The notes: generated by a model not told the origin, from the letters alone. 64,000 nucleotides of DNA from Nematostella vectensis (GCF_932526225.1 NC_064042.1:3765001-3829000); one strand, 5' to 3'. Positions 10,579 to 23,800 are shown, numbered from the stretch's first letter. Numbers and translations are program-made.

Positions 10579-13500
10579 ATGGGAAACAAACAAACAAAAA
10601 TTGTAAGTCATGTTCAGCAAGCCCTGAAAATTTATTTACAAGTTTTAAGGCATTAATTAAGCTTGGCAATACATACTGTGTAAGCTGTTGTATGGACAGT
10701 TTTGCTTGTCCTAAGTATAATACGACTGAACGTGCAAGAATATGAAACTTTTATCATTTTGTAGTCTTATGAGACGGTGGACAAAACAGATCCTCAAGCG
10801 AAAGAAAGAGGAAGACAGGCGGCCAGAGATGAAAACGCTAGAAAGATGCAAGAGCTGGACCAACAATTAAGGCAACTAAAGGATAGAGAAATGGCCGCCG
10901 CTCTTGAACAGGTAAAGTGACTAGTGAAGGTTATACTGCAACTTATCCCAAACGCTCTTTGTTGTTTCCTTGAAATTAAATTTGAAAGGGTAATATAAAA
11001 GGGTGTGTATTTCTGGGAATTGGAGAAGTGGGCAAAGAGAAGCTGCAGGAGGGGAGGCGGATATTGTAGATAAAGTATTGATGGGGGAGGAGAAATGTGA
11101 TGTAGCGAAGTGGTAGGGGAGGGGGTAGTGTGTGGAGTAGGGATAGAGGAGGGGGTAGTGTGTAGAGTAGTGATAGGGGAGGGGGTAGTATGTATAGTAG
11201 TGGTAGGGGAGGGGGTAGTGTGTAGAGTAGTGACAGGGGAGGGGTTAGTGTGTATAGTAGTGGTAGGGGAGGGGGTAGTGTGTAGACTAGTGGTAGGGGA
11301 GGGGGTAGTGTGTAGAGTAGTGGTAGGGGAGGGGGTAGTGTGTATAGTAGTGGTAGGGGAAGGGGTAGTGTGTAGAGTAGTGGTAGGGGAGGGGGTAGTG
11401 TGTAGAGTAGTGGTAGGGGAGGGGGTAGTGTCTAGAGTAGTGGTAGGGGAGGGGGTAGTGTGTAGAGTAGTGGTAGGGGAGGGGGTAGTGTGTAGAGTAG
11501 TGGTAGGGGAGAGGGTAGTGTGTAGAGTAGTGGTAGGGGAGGGGTAGTGTGTAGAGTAGTGGTAGGGGAGGGGGTAGTGTCTAGAGTTGTGGTAGGGGAG
11601 GGGGTAGTGTGTAAAGTAGTGGTAGGGGAGGGGGTAGTGTGTAGAGTAGTGGTAGGGGAGGGGGTAGTGTGTAGAGTAGTGGTAGGGGAGGGGGTAGTGT
11701 GTAGAGTAGTGGTAGGGGAGGGGGTAGTGTGTAGAGTAGTGGTAGGGGAGGGGGGTAGTGTGTAGAGTAGTGGTAGGGGAGGGGGTAGTGTGTAGAGTAG
11801 TGGTAGGGGAGGGGGTAGTGTCTAGAGTAGTGGTAGGGGAGGGGGTAGTGTGTAGAGTAGTGGTAGGGGAGGGGGTAGTGTCTAGAGTAGTGGTAGGGGA
11901 GGGGGGTAGTGTGTAGAGTAGTGGTAGGGGAGGGTGTAGTGTGTAGAGTAGTGGTAGGGGAGGGGGTAGTGTGTAGAGTAGTGGTAGGGGAGGGGGTAGT
12001 GTGTAGAGTAGTGGTAGGGGAGGGGGTAGTGTGTAGAGTAGTGAAAGGGGAGGGGTAGTGTGTAGAGTAGTGGTAGGGGAGGGGGTAGTGTGTAGAGTAG
12101 TGGTAGGGGAGGGGTAGTGTGTAGAGTAGTGGTAGGGGAGGGGTAGTGTGTAGAGTAGTGGTAGGGGAGGGGGTAGTGTGTAGGGTAGTGGTAGGGGAGG
12201 GGGTAGTGTGTAGAGTAGTGGTAGGGGAAGGGGTAGTGTGTAGAGTAGTGGTAGGGAGGGGGTAGTGTGTAGAGTAGTGGTAGGGGTGGGGGTAGTGGGT
12301 AGAGTAGTGGTAGGGGAGGGGTTAGTGTGTAGAGTAGTGGTAGGGGAGGGGGTAGTGTCTAGAGAGTAGTGGTAGGGGAGGGGGTAGTGTGTAGAGTAGT
12401 GGTAGGGGAGGGAGTAGTGTGTAGAGTAGTGGTAGGGGAGGGGGTAGTGTGTAGAGTAGTGGTAGGGGAGGGGTAGTGTGTAGAGTAGTGGTAGGGGAGG
12501 GGGTAGTGTGTAGGGTAGTGGTAGGGGAGGGGGTAGTGTGTAGAGTAGTGGTAGGGGATGGGGTAGTGTGTAGAGTAGTGGTAGGGGAGGGGGTAGTGTG
12601 TAGAGTAGTGGTAGGGGAGGGGGTAGTGGGTAGAGTAGTGGTAGGGGAGGGGGTACTGTGTAGAGTAGTGGTAGGGGAGGGGGTAATGTGTAGAGTAGTG
12701 GTAGGGGAGGGGGTAGTGTCTAGAGTAGTGGTAGGGGAGGGGTTAGTGTGTAGAGTAGCAGTAGGGGAGGGGGTAGTGTGTAGAGTAGTGGTAGGGGAGG
12801 GGTAGTGTGTAGAGTAGTGGTAGGGGAGGGGGTAGTGTCTAGAGTAGTGGTAGGGGAGGGGGTAGTGTCTAGAGTAGTGTAGGGGAGGGGGTAATGTGTA
12901 GAGTAGTGGTAGGGGAGGGGGTAGTGTGTAGAGTAGTGGTAGGGGAGGGGATGGTGTGTAGAGTAGTGATAGGGGAGGGGATAGTGTGTAGGGTAGTGGT
13001 AGGGGAGGGGGTAGTGTGTAGAGTGGCGGTAGGGGAGCGGATGGTGTGTAGAGTAATGGTTGGGGAAGGATAACTTCATAGAGTTGAGATGAGTCTAATT
13101 TTTTCACTTTACAATTTGTATTTTCTCAAATGAACCTTGCTAATAAATGTGCAGAGCTGATATTGATCCAACAGATTTATTGTCTTACAGGTCCGAGTTG
13201 AGAATGAGAAAGATGCAGCACGTTTTGCTGAAGCAAAGAGGCGTGCCAAGGAACTAGAGCAACAAAGAATTCGTGAAGAGAAGAAACGACAAGAGGAAAT
13301 GGAAATACTACGGATGAAAAATAGTCTTCTGGAGTATGAGTTTGGGAGTAGGACTACGAAATTGGCTTTTGAGAAAGATGGTCTTGATATAAGTGACATG
13401 GATAGGGTTCGTATTGCCTTATTTGGCCCTACCGGATCAGGGAAGACAAGCTTCATTGGTAAGTGTTTTAGTTTATTATTATTATCATCATTATCACAAT

Positions 13501-16500
13501 TATTATCATTATTGTTATTATTATTATCATTATTACAATATTTTATTTCCATGTTGAATAGTAGTACTGTTAAATTATCATTTGAAAATGTAATTATTAA
13601 GTAGCTTTAAGACAATTTTTACCCACAATTTTTGTAAAATTATTATTATTGTTATTCTAAATAAATAATTATCACCATCGTCATCGTTATTGTTATTGTT
13701 ATTTGTTATTGTTATGATCAATATCTTTGTAATAATGATAAGTAGTAGTAATTGCAGCAGTAGTAGTAACAGTATTCCTCTCAATCTGAGCTAAAAAAGG
13801 TACCTTCCATGCTGTCGCTAGCTCCGATTCCGATGGCCAATCCTTTTCCCTCCTTCAGGTACACTTGAGAGGTCGCTTCTTGGCAAAGAGAAACAGACAG
13901 CATTCGAACAGGGTGCTGGTTCGGAAGGAACAGTGGTCCTAGAGGAGTACCTCAGTCAGCTACGTTTCAATCTTGTGGATACACGAGGTTTCTTTGACAT
14001 TGATGATAACACTGCAGAGGAATGCTTAAATATTATGACTGGAAGGTCGGTAGTGTTTTTCCCCCACACGCGTATATAAGAAGCATTTCCCGATGGGTTT
14101 GGAGGGAGGGTGGGGGGTAAGCGGTTGTTTCAGGCACACACCACCAGTAACTCCATGACCATTCATCATCTTCATGGTTGTCGTCGAGCCATCAACGCTA
14201 GAGTTTATCGTCATCGACATGCTCTCATCGTCATCACCTTCCATTTCCATTTCTTATTTTTATAAGTGTCACTAGCATTGTCATCAGTCACTATCCTCAT
14301 CACCCTGTTTTGAAGGGGACGACAAGGACGATAAGTCGAAGGCTACTAAGCGATATCGGAAAAAAAATGCGTTTACACTCGATGTTCAATTCCAAACAAT
14401 GCAATGGCAAAAAGCATAACCTTATAGTTAGAAACAGATGAAAATAGACTAGACGCATTTATTTTACATTTGCGCATGTTGTTAGAGGAGTTTACCTGGC
14501 GCGTGCACAGCGGGTTTGCAGGGTGCGCGTGAACCCCCCCCCCCCCCCCTTTGGCGGCCAAAAAGTGGGTCATTTCTTATTAGGGAATCTTCAAATACTA
14601 TGCTTTTTCTATATAATACATATGACTGCGTACTACCCCCTCAGCGAATCCCGGGTACGCGCCTTTTTATTGTGCAAATGTCCTTGTTTTCAATTGATCG
14701 TGAATGTTAAACTTTTCACGTCGCGGATTGGTGGAAAATATATATGTATCAGACAATTCGCATTTGCACGTGGCGCTGTTGAATTCTCAATATAATTCCA
14801 TTGTTTTCTGCTGTCGTCGTCTACTTTCTACTCTTCTTCCCCTCCCTGAACGAATTTAAGCATAGAATGACGCAACATGTGTTACCACAGGGTGTCTGTC
14901 GGCTCCGAAATAAGGCGTGACTATGATGGACAGGATATAGACCCCTCTGCCGTATCTTCCCGACGCGCATGCTCAAGGTTCAGCGACCGCGTCCACGCGG
15001 TAATATTCGTGGTCCAAGCCAAGGACACTCGCCTGACGGACCAGACCTACTTGACAAGGATGAAGAAAATACGCGATCATTTGAGGTTTGAAGGTGGGTG
15101 ACATGTTTTTCCCTGGTTACGGAGGTCACATGGTAAGCTCCCGCCAAAGCATATCAATCATGGCCCTTGTCTTTCCAAATGTTTTGAAGAACTTGGTAGA
15201 GCGCATGGGAAGCCTGTGTTGAGTTCAAAAGTTGGGGTCTGGGCCTGGGCTGTTATTTTTATTGTATTTTTAAGTGTGCAATTCGGTTTTGACTGCAAAT
15301 GACTATTAACCATTCCATACCATACCAAACCACAGAAGCTCTTTGCACTACAATGGTAAATTAAAGATCACACAATATTAGGAGAGGGTAGAAGGAATTT
15401 AGCTATTTCGTTTACCATCAGCCTTAGAGCCATTATCCTCCTACCACCCACCCTTCCCCCTCCCCCCACAACTACCACCACTAGAACCTCCATTGCCCCC
15501 TTTCCCGCACAACTCTGTTCGATGTATCTGATTGATTCTGCCTTTTTTGACACGTCTTGTCTCTGTCTCCCAGGCCACGCCCCTGTGACAGTGATCACGT
15601 GTGAAGATAAAGTGAAAAGTACGAAAGAGAGAGAGACCGCTTTCCAGGAGGCCTCTGCTGCCACAGGAAGCCCGCGAGACCGTACCTACTTCATCACGAA
15701 TTACACGTACGAAAACAAGGACAAGGAATTACAGGCCACTGAGAAGATGGCGCTTAATATCGTGGACACCGTGTTGATGTCAGCTGAGCGCTTTGTCAAG
15801 ATCAAGAAGCTTCAGGGACTTAAGGGAGGAGGTGGAGGTTCAGGTATTTCTAGACCCGTCTCTAGGCCACGCGTGACATATTGCCTGCAAGTCTCCTAGT
15901 TTAGCCACCAAGAGAGACATTGTAGCGCGCGCCACTTGACAAAAAAGAAACAGCAAAGTAGTGTGTATTGGGATGGGAAGAAAAATAAATATGCTCGACC
16001 TTCTCTACTTAACAATGTGGTGGCGTAGATCGCGGATACCGTAAAACCTTATACTCCAACCAAGACTATAGTGCGTAGACCGATCCACAAACTTTACAGT
16101 GCGAATATTCCGATGTTTCTACTTTCAGATGGGCAAAAGTCTCAAAAAGAAGAGTGTTATATTATCAGTGTTCATAATTTTACTAAACCGCTATCGACCA
16201 ATGACATGCATTGTAGACGTCACATGCAAGCTGACGTCACATGAAAATAATGGTTTTAAGGGAACCTTTTTATCCTGCTCAGATGCCCGCTGCATTGCCA
16301 TGGTTATCAATAAATATCTTTATTATTTTTTTTTGTTAAGGTTCAACCGGCGACGAGGAAGTCAGCCGCTTTCTACAGCGTCTTAAAGCCGAGCACGACT
16401 GGGACCCAGCTAAGGTGAAAAGTGCTCTTGACTTTCTTGCCGAGCAGGAGATCACTACTGTTGGGGCGCTCAGGGAATGCTGGGAAGGCGTAAAAGGAAG

Positions 16501-16561
16501 CCTCGAGCTGACGATTGGGATGAAAGGAGTGATCACGAGGGCACTGTCGTCATCCATGTGA
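10579..16561 (+). CDS. IFI44-like GTPase with myristoylation signal, coiled coil and SAM-like C-terminus
   Basis: Seven exons: 10579-10602, 10765-10911, 13191-13458, 13859-14045, 14891-15093, 15574-15843 and 16341-16561. All phases fit, giving 439 aa. The N-terminus MGNKQTK fits the N-myristoylation pattern (Gly2, Thr6) and is coded by a 24-nt exon. Residues about 20-115 are highly charged (Glu/Lys/Arg/Gln), as in a coiled coil. The GTPase domain shows GPTGSGKT (136-143), DTRG (187-190) and the hydrophobic strand VTVITCED (281-288), where the G4 motif would sit. FITNYT and an amphipathic helix follow, as in IFI44 relatives. The last exon (367-439) reads like a SAM-type helical bundle (VGALRECW, LELTIGMKGVI). 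Its likely site is the inner face of a membrane, if the myristoylation prediction holds. Regulation is unknown. Confidence 0.85.
11108..13070 (+). repeat. 30-bp G-rich minisatellite, about 65 copies
   Basis: Unit GTAGAGTAGTGGTAGGGGAG followed by GGGGTAGTGT (30 bp), with scattered 1-bp length variants. It lies inside intron 2 (10912-13190) of the IFI44-like gene, with all the G-runs on the coding strand. The long reading frames of VCRVVVGEG type here are artefacts of the repeat. Confidence 0.95.
14498..14663 (+). mobile_element. C-rich MITE with GGCGCGT ends
   Basis: Begins GGCGCGTGCACAGCGG and ends CCCGGGTACGCGCC. An inverted relative lies at 43598-43745, sharing AAAAAGTGGGTCATTTCTTA and TCAAATACT blocks. 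It is intronic. Confidence 0.6.
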
Positions 16562-16619
16562 AATAGTAGCCTTATGCAGGCTTATAGGGGAATGCAGGCT
16601 TATAGCGGAATGCAGGAAA

Positions 16620-17605
16620 TAGGGGAATTTAGGGCCTTAGCCTGTATAAAGACACAAATTATTACTTTAGCTTACTTGAGACACATGGAAGGAATAGAAA
16701 AATAAAGGATTTTAGCCTGTATGAGCCTAAGACACAAAGTAATACTCTAGCTTTCTTAAGACACATAGAGGGGAATAGCGCATGCTCCGTTCATTAATTA
16801 CTGGCCACTATTTGAGCCCACAATGACTAGCGCATGCATGAAACGTATATCCGCTGCGGGATAATAAGCCCGCATTCGAAACGGCGTCCTCCGTAGAAAT
16901 ATCACGCGACGAATTATAAAAGAAGCCATTCAATGCCTTATCTTCATTCAGAATTTTCTCTCTTTTGACTAACGAGTCAATCTTCCGTTTACAGGTTTTG
17001 CATATTCTTCTGGGAATAGCTGATCTAAGTTTACCAAAAAGTTTTGAACATTTTCTTCGAATCCAACTGTGCGATATTTACATTGAAGAAACTCGCCTGC
17101 CCAGATGTCTTGAAATTAATCCCACAAACAAGACAAAACTCGTCTTTGCTGCGTTTGTTGTTCAATCTTTTTAGTGACGTTTTAGGTGATTGAAATTGAA
17201 CAGTTGTTTTCTTTTTTTCGAAGAGGAGAACTAACCGGATTTTGATTCATGATTTCCGACAAAACCCATGCAAAGCATATTGACAGCTTTCGCGCGATGG
17301 TACGGGTTTTGGCACGTCGGTCGCTTATTAACGCTCACTCATGCGCATCAGAAACAGTTTCGACCCATGGCAGAGGTATCTTTTCCTCGCGAACTCCAGC
17401 CCAGCGAAATACAGAGAAAAGAGGCCTCTGCTAGCAGGGAAAGGGGAATAGAAAAATTAAGAACTTTAGCCTGTAGGAGCCCAAGACACAAAATAATACT
17501 CTAGCTTTCTTGAGACACATAGAGGGGAATAGAAAAATTAAGAACTTTAGCCTGTATGAGCCCAAGACAAAAGAGAATACTCTAGCTCACTTGAGACACA
17601 TTTTC
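16620..17605 (+). repeat. About 85-bp repeats, two pairs split by other sequence
   Basis: Blocks containing TTTAGCCTGTATGAGCC, AAGACACAAA and TTGAGACACAT occur twice near 16620-16775 and twice near 17440-17605. The 16776-17440 stretch between them looks like later inserted DNA. No gene is seen. Confidence 0.6.
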
Positions 17606-18591
17606 CCTTAGGTAGCTCGTTCTAACTCGTAGTGGTACTTAATTAGAGCGGACCTTCCAGACTAGCGGGGGGTGGGGGTTCTTCCGAGCCCCCCTGGCTG
17701 CGAGCCTGTAGAGGCGTGGTCGCTCTTCTCCCCCACATAATTCCCCCTCCAACTATGAAATATTTCTGGCCGGCTATAGCTTTGACTTGCAATGCCCGTA
17801 TAGATTCCAGTAATGTAGTACGAGATGATTAATCAATTAGCTGACTCTAAATAAAACGAATGCTTCACTTGGAAGAGGAAGCTAGGAATAGGATTTACGT
17901 GAGTGTTTCCTAACAAGTACAATTTAATATTTTCAGTATAAATATTGCCTATAAGTCTAATGATCGAATAAACACATTGGTGAGTACAAGTACCAGTAAA
18001 TAAGGAATGGCTTCGAATGTGTTTTTGGCTATTATGGGCTTATCATAGCGACTTTTATACGTAATAAAATTATTATATTTGCGATTTTTGTGATTCAAAC
18101 TAATGTATGTTGTGTTATGGCACAGTCCATTGTGTTCTGTTTGGGAGTCCTGTGGTTGCCCGTAAGGCCAGAAGGCTGGGGAGAGACAACCATGCCTATG
18201 ACGTCACTATTCTTGCTAGCCACAGGAAACCCTATAGTACGCCTCGTACGAGGCTGCTTGTTTCTTAGCCGAATTTATTTTGGATCAAACTTGAATTTAG
18301 GTTTCGTCGAGTGTTTTCTGCTGTAAAACAAGTTGTTATGAATAGGATGGTCTGATTTTTTGCTAAAATATAGAAACGTAGTGATTTTCATTTTTCTTTT
18401 TTAGAAGTGGACTTTCCGGTTGAAGAGGAGGTTCATTCCAACTGCAGGGATTAGAGATCTGGGATTTCATGCCACTATGACATACTCGCAGTTTGTTCAT
18501 AAAGATTTCCGAAAACGAAGGAATTGGAGTTCAGAAAAATAGAAATCCAGTTTTTTCTTGGAAGTGAATCCACACCCGACACACACACCCA
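17606..18591. other. No gene established; weak signal-peptide-like exon candidate at 18117-18161
   Basis: The only coding-like piece is ATG at 18117 reading MAQSIVFCLGVLWLP, followed by a GTAAGG donor. It could be a signal-peptide exon for the downstream Ig locus. Its phase (0) does not match the phase-1 Ig exons, so the call is weak. Confidence 0.25.
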
Positions 18592-19346
18592 AAACCATCT
18601 AGCATGTGCTTAGAACATTTGGGTCATTTGCGCGAAGCCAACGTGAACAACGTCCCCCCCCCCCCCCCCCCCCCCCCTCCTCACACGCTCATGACAAATC
18701 CTGCGCAAGATGGGCCTGCATTTTCACGCCGGTCGGATCTACGAGCTGCGTTTTTTTAATGAAAAATTTATTTAGCCCTTGCATTTAAACATGCACGTGT
18801 CCAGGCCCGAGGCCAGGGGGGGTTCGGGGGTCCCCCCTCCCACCCGGCTCAAGGGTCCGTTCAGAGCAAAACAAATAAAATATAAGGTTTGGCTGGACAT
18901 ACCGTGCACATCAATATATCTTTAAAATGATGGAAGTATTGAATGCCTAATGTAATAAGGCGAGGGGAGAAGTAAATGAAAATCAATACCGGAAATTTAG
19001 TCCGCTAAAATGGAAAAACGAACCACCCCGCCCAAAATCCTACTCATTCGTGACAATCGATAATAATGCCGGAACATCAATCTCCCCTTTAAAAGTTATA
19101 ATGTGCTCTTTAGCTGTAGTTTCATGTTTGGAAACAGAATTATGAATGCACATGGATTATAAATGAACACTGAAAGCAACAAAGCGCGCAAAAGTTTTGA
19201 CACTAAGGAACAAAAGACAATTAGATCCTTTCTCTACTTAGAAGGAAGGGTAGAATTTGTCAAAAGCACAAAATACAACTATCTAACAAAAGCAAAGTAT
19301 AACGGCGCAAATGACCCAAATGTTCTAAGCACATGCTAGATGGTTT
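18592..19346. mobile_element. 755-bp element with perfect 42-bp inverted ends
   Basis: Positions 18592-18633 and 19305-19346 are exact inverse complements (start AAACCATCTAGCATGTGC). The interior is non-coding, with a long C-run near 18655-18677. It is probably a non-autonomous DNA transposon. I could not define a convincing target-site duplication. Confidence 0.8.
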
Positions 19347-20095
19347 ATTTTATTTGCAACTGACGGTCCGTCCCCGAATCGGCCATTCTCAATGCTTATT
19401 AAGGTTTTATGTAAAGCGCTTGGAACATGGATGAAGCGATATATAAATACTTCGACTTGTAGATTTCTCAGAGTGCAACCTTACTCAGGTGCACACCTGT
19501 ATGTCAAACAAAGTTGCATTGTTGCACCATGTTTCTTAACCCCTGTTGCCTCGTGGCTATCAAATAAATGAACAAATAGGATGTAATGTTTTACGCATGT
19601 TTCATCTGTGTCATTAAATCTATCATGCACGGTGTTCGAAGATAAATCCTCTGGGCGTACCTTCTCTCGCCAAATACGCGTAGAATCTCGACGAATCTCG
19701 ATATATGTAAGGCCACAAGCGTTCGAAAGTCAGAGAAATTAACCAATTAGTTTGATTTTGGTCTATAGGTGGACTTTGACGAATTATCTTGCACAAGAAA
19801 ATGCATGTGGTTTTGTCAATACAGGATTTTTAAAATAAGATATGCATGTCACGATTCAGTCAACTATCCTAAACATTATTTTTTCTAAATATATGAGTAA
19901 CCATTTCGTACTTGATAAAACATCCTTGCCACGCCCCTGAATCGTGGCTATCGTATAAATGAGCAAATTGCCACGCCCCTGAATCTGTAAGCTGAAATCG
20001 ACAGGCTATGACAGATGGACCTGCACGGTGCGGTCTTAATAATGATTTTGCTTTATTCAAAGCCATTCAAGCTGCAGTATACTTCACCAAAAAGC

Positions 20096-20349
20096 CAAAC
20101 TCTACACTCCTTGTCTCCGTTGGACACACTCCATAAGAGTAGCCTTCGAGCAGGATGAACCTTCCGGGACACAATGCTACATATCTTCTTCATGATGCCC
20201 TGCTGAATTAAGGCCCCGTCTTTTCAAGGATGGGTCGGCCACGCTGTTGATTGTGAATACTACAGTACAGGACACAGGGGTTTACGGCTGCACGCTCCAC
20301 AAGCTCAGTGCCATCGATGAGACTTCCAAAGTTTCTTTGATAATCACAG
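20096..20349 (+). pseudogene. Ig-like exon A, degraded
   Basis: The end reads ATLLIVNTTVQDTGVYGC in frame to the donor at 20350. The first half (AFEQDEPSGTQCY) lies in another frame, with a stop between them. There is no clear acceptor. Confidence 0.5.
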
Positions 20350-20631
20350 GTAGAGTCCTATCAATCAATATTGTTTTGAAAACCGTGTCGTTTTTGTAGC
20401 TCGCTCGGTCAATTCCTTAGTAGGACATTGCAAACCATATTTGGAAGTCCGAAAAGAGCAGAATTTTGTTGTCCTTGTATTCATCGCTCGTGGGATGGAA
20501 AGATTGTTATGTCCATAAGTTTCCGTACGGTCCGCGCACTGAATAAAATCTATAAAAGTATTTCTCGTGATACAGTAGAAATGCCATAAGTACCGTTGAA
20601 CGCACATTCCTCTTTCAATTCTAAGATACTT

Positions 20632-20957
<326 letters not shown>

Positions 20958-21233
20958 TTCGTCCCACATTGACTCACGCACCTCCCCCTGCAATCAACAT
21001 AACAGAGGGAGAGACTCTAAAGGTCAACTGCACAGCTACCGGGCCCCCCTCCCCCTTAGTACGGATAATATCCATCTCTGGGGGGAAGGGGAGCGTAGTC
21101 GCTCAGAGAATTGGAAGTGTTCTATGGACTGTTGCCAACGTGCGCAGAGAGCAGGGTGGACGATATCAATGTGACGCATCAAACAATCCGAGCGAAACAC
21201 CTGTAACTACCTCACTTAATATCACAGTCTGGT
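20958..21233 (+). CDS. Ig-like exon B, open
   Basis: 276 nt, phase 1 to 1. Shows GETLKVNCTATGPPSP and REQGGRYQCDASNNPS, the two core cysteines and the D/Q-G-Y-C motif. The expected C-strand Trp is replaced by Ile (VRIISI). Confidence 0.7.
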
Positions 21234-21279
21234 GTAAGTACATCGCAGAGTGTTATTAATGTTTCTAAAGGCTCTTACT

Positions 21280-21435
21280 GGGGTGCAAAACGAAAGCACA
21301 ACATAAGTAAGGCGTCGGTCGTACAAACACAAGCGCAAGGCAGTCAAAGTAGCTGCGTTTCTCTTGCGCCTGCTCTTTCTCTTGCGTTCCAATGAGAATC
21401 GGAGAACTGCTTTCTCTTGCGTCCTAGTGCAGACA
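21280..21435. repeat. CTTGCG-rich interspersed repeat
   Basis: Contains repeated TCTCTTGCG and ACACAAGCGCAAG blocks also found at 49120-49230. It is probably a degraded MITE family in the intron. Confidence 0.4.
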
Positions 21436-21859
21436 AAATATTGTTTGGTAAGACAGTTATAGAGGATTAACCGAATTTTACCAAAAAATACATACATACT
21501 CGTACCGAACAGCACGTTTCCACTAGTTGAAATGCAAACCTTTATTCAACTTGAACAAGTTTGGCGTTTATTTCAGAGCGACGTGAGCGGACGGTGTTCA
21601 TAAAAAAAAAACTGATTGTGCCACCAAAAGTTCAATGTTTTACAGCAGAATTTCATAACCAATTCAAGGAATCAAACCCGCACTGTAGATGCGGCTTCCG
21701 CGATTGAATACGTTAGAGATCAGACATAAAATAAAGCCAATAAAAGACTGCCGCTAGTTGTCGCTAGTTTATCATATCAAGACATGAACAAAGCCAAGCG
21801 GTTGTCTGTTTGAGTGCAAGGTGCTGCAATCTGCGCTAACAGCAAGGATTCATATCCAG

Positions 21860-22120
21860 ATAAGCCTGCAGTGACCAAAATTTCTGCCTTCACGTCCGTC
21901 AGCACAGCAGATACATTAGTGTTGTCATGCGCAGCAGATGGCCACCCCGCTCCCACGTACTCATGGACCAGGTCACGTGACCCTATCAGATCTAACATCT
22001 CCACTGACCGTGACGTGCTGATGATACCGAACGTGACACGCGACGACGCGGGAACGTACGTGTGCACGGCTAAGAACGCATTTGGCAATGCCTCGGCCAC
22101 TGTGAATGCAGCAGTCGAGT
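21860..22120 (+). CDS. Ig-like exon C, open
   Basis: 261 nt, phase 1 to 1. LVLSCAADGHPAP, YSWTRS and RDDAGTYVCTAKNAFGNASA give a complete I-set-like core. The acceptor (TATCCAG) has a weak pyrimidine tract. Confidence 0.75.
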
Positions 22121-22523
22121 GTAAGGATATACCCGTTTGATGCTGCGCCATCCTACATTAGCACCGTTTGTTCTTTTCTTAAAAATTACAGCCGTTCCCG
22201 TGTTTTTGAGAGTTATTAGGGATATCTCAGATTTTACAGATTTTTCCAGTATTGCTGATGTTAGAAGTTCATAGTTCTAGATAGGTGGTCTCAAGAGTTC
22301 TTTGAAATTTTAGGAATTTTTTGAAAGTCCTCAAAATTCGTGGCAGTTCCCAGGAGGTATTGGGGAATTCTCTAAAGCTCTTGGGTATTACTATAAATCC
22401 GTTTCTTTTAAGTAAAAGGAAAAAAAAAGTTTTCCCACACTTTTGGAGATGTATTTTCTTTTCATACAAGAAAAAACTGCAGAAATTTAACCTTGATTTC
22501 CCATTCCCTCCCATTGTTTGCAG

Positions 22524-22778
22524 ATGCCACTGCTATCATCAACGCCTCTCGGGATCAGAATGCCATCGAAGGTGACCCCCTCACACCCATATGCGATGTC
22601 GATGGGTACCCTGTGCCAAGCGTCGTTTGGAGTAAGACCCCTGACAGCGTGCAATTACCTGCGACGAGCCCGCAATACAGGGTGTCGGCGGTGCGCAGCG
22701 CTGTCGCAAGAATTTACACGTGTTTTGCATCTAATGAAATGGGCAACGCCTCGGCTTCGATGAAGGTGGTGGTGTACT
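22524..22778 (+). CDS. Ig-like exon D, open
   Basis: 255 nt, phase 1 to 1. Core ICDVDGYPVPSVVWSK and YTCFASNEMGNASAS. The usual D-x-G before Y-x-C is replaced by SAVARI. Confidence 0.75.
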
Positions 22779-23800
22779 GTAAGTATGAGTGTCAAAAATA
22801 CCCACTGTTAAATGAATTGCTTTGGATGCCATTTTAGACATACGAGCAAAAGTCCAAATAATGATATAATGTATAATGCACAAGGGGGGGCTCGATGTGC
22901 GCAAGTTTCATTTTCAGAAAGGACTTCTTTCCATTGCAGAAATATTTTATTTTTACGTTACTTTCTGACGTTACGCCTGCTTCTGTGTTTTTTTTGTTTG
23001 GTTTCTTTCTCTGTGTGAAACCCTTTCCTCACTTCAGCGGATCCGTGCATTACAATCAGTTTTGTTTTTAAAACAGTCGCTCCAAGCTCACACGGTCAAT
23101 TTCTTAAAATTCTAATCTATAAACAATGGATATTTTGGATTTAATATTCTTCGAGAATAGAAAAAAAACTGATCATTACAATAGGCAGAGACATAAACGC
23201 GCAACATACCAAAAACTACTTAAATGCAGTAATAAATAATCTGGCAATAGAGACTTTACGAAAAAATAGTGTTTGTGGGGTATGTTAATATTGTTTTGAA
23301 TCGGAATTGTTAGTCTATAACGAACTCCATACATTATTAGTTTGTTCTTTAAATTGTATTCTGACTTCTAAGTTTTATAAAATAAAGGAAAAAAGGGGAT
23401 AGCAAACATATTCCCCACGGATAGTGTCCTTCGTTTGCATTGCCTTATATGGTCACTGATGCCCATATTTAGAAGAGCTAAAGTTTTCCCGCTCCCTAAT
23501 CTCCAGAAAATATGGTGAAAAATGCTGATTCCTGTCAATTTGAGACTCGTGGCAAGAATTTGTCCAAAAAAACCTGACAGCTTGGTCAAACTTTTATCTC
23601 ACTAATCTTGAAAAGCCCTTAGACCCAGGCCTCCCAGAGATTGACAGCGGGTTTGAAGGTCACCCAAATATTGATATGCATTTTGTTTTGTGAGAAAAGT
23701 CCAGCAAACGAAATAAAAAGGTGGCTCATTTCGTACGGCTACTGCAGATTATGGCTCTTAGATCTATTGTAATTTGACAGTGGTTGTTTCTTCCATATAG

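Noticed and set aside
11108-13070. CRISPR-like regular repeat
   Set aside because: Units are contiguous with no unique spacers, no cas genes, and the DNA is eukaryotic.
11110-13107. Long frames on both strands coding VCRVVVGEG or YHYSTHYPLP-type repeats
   Set aside because: They are translations of the 30-bp minisatellite within an intron. Frames change with 1-bp unit variants.
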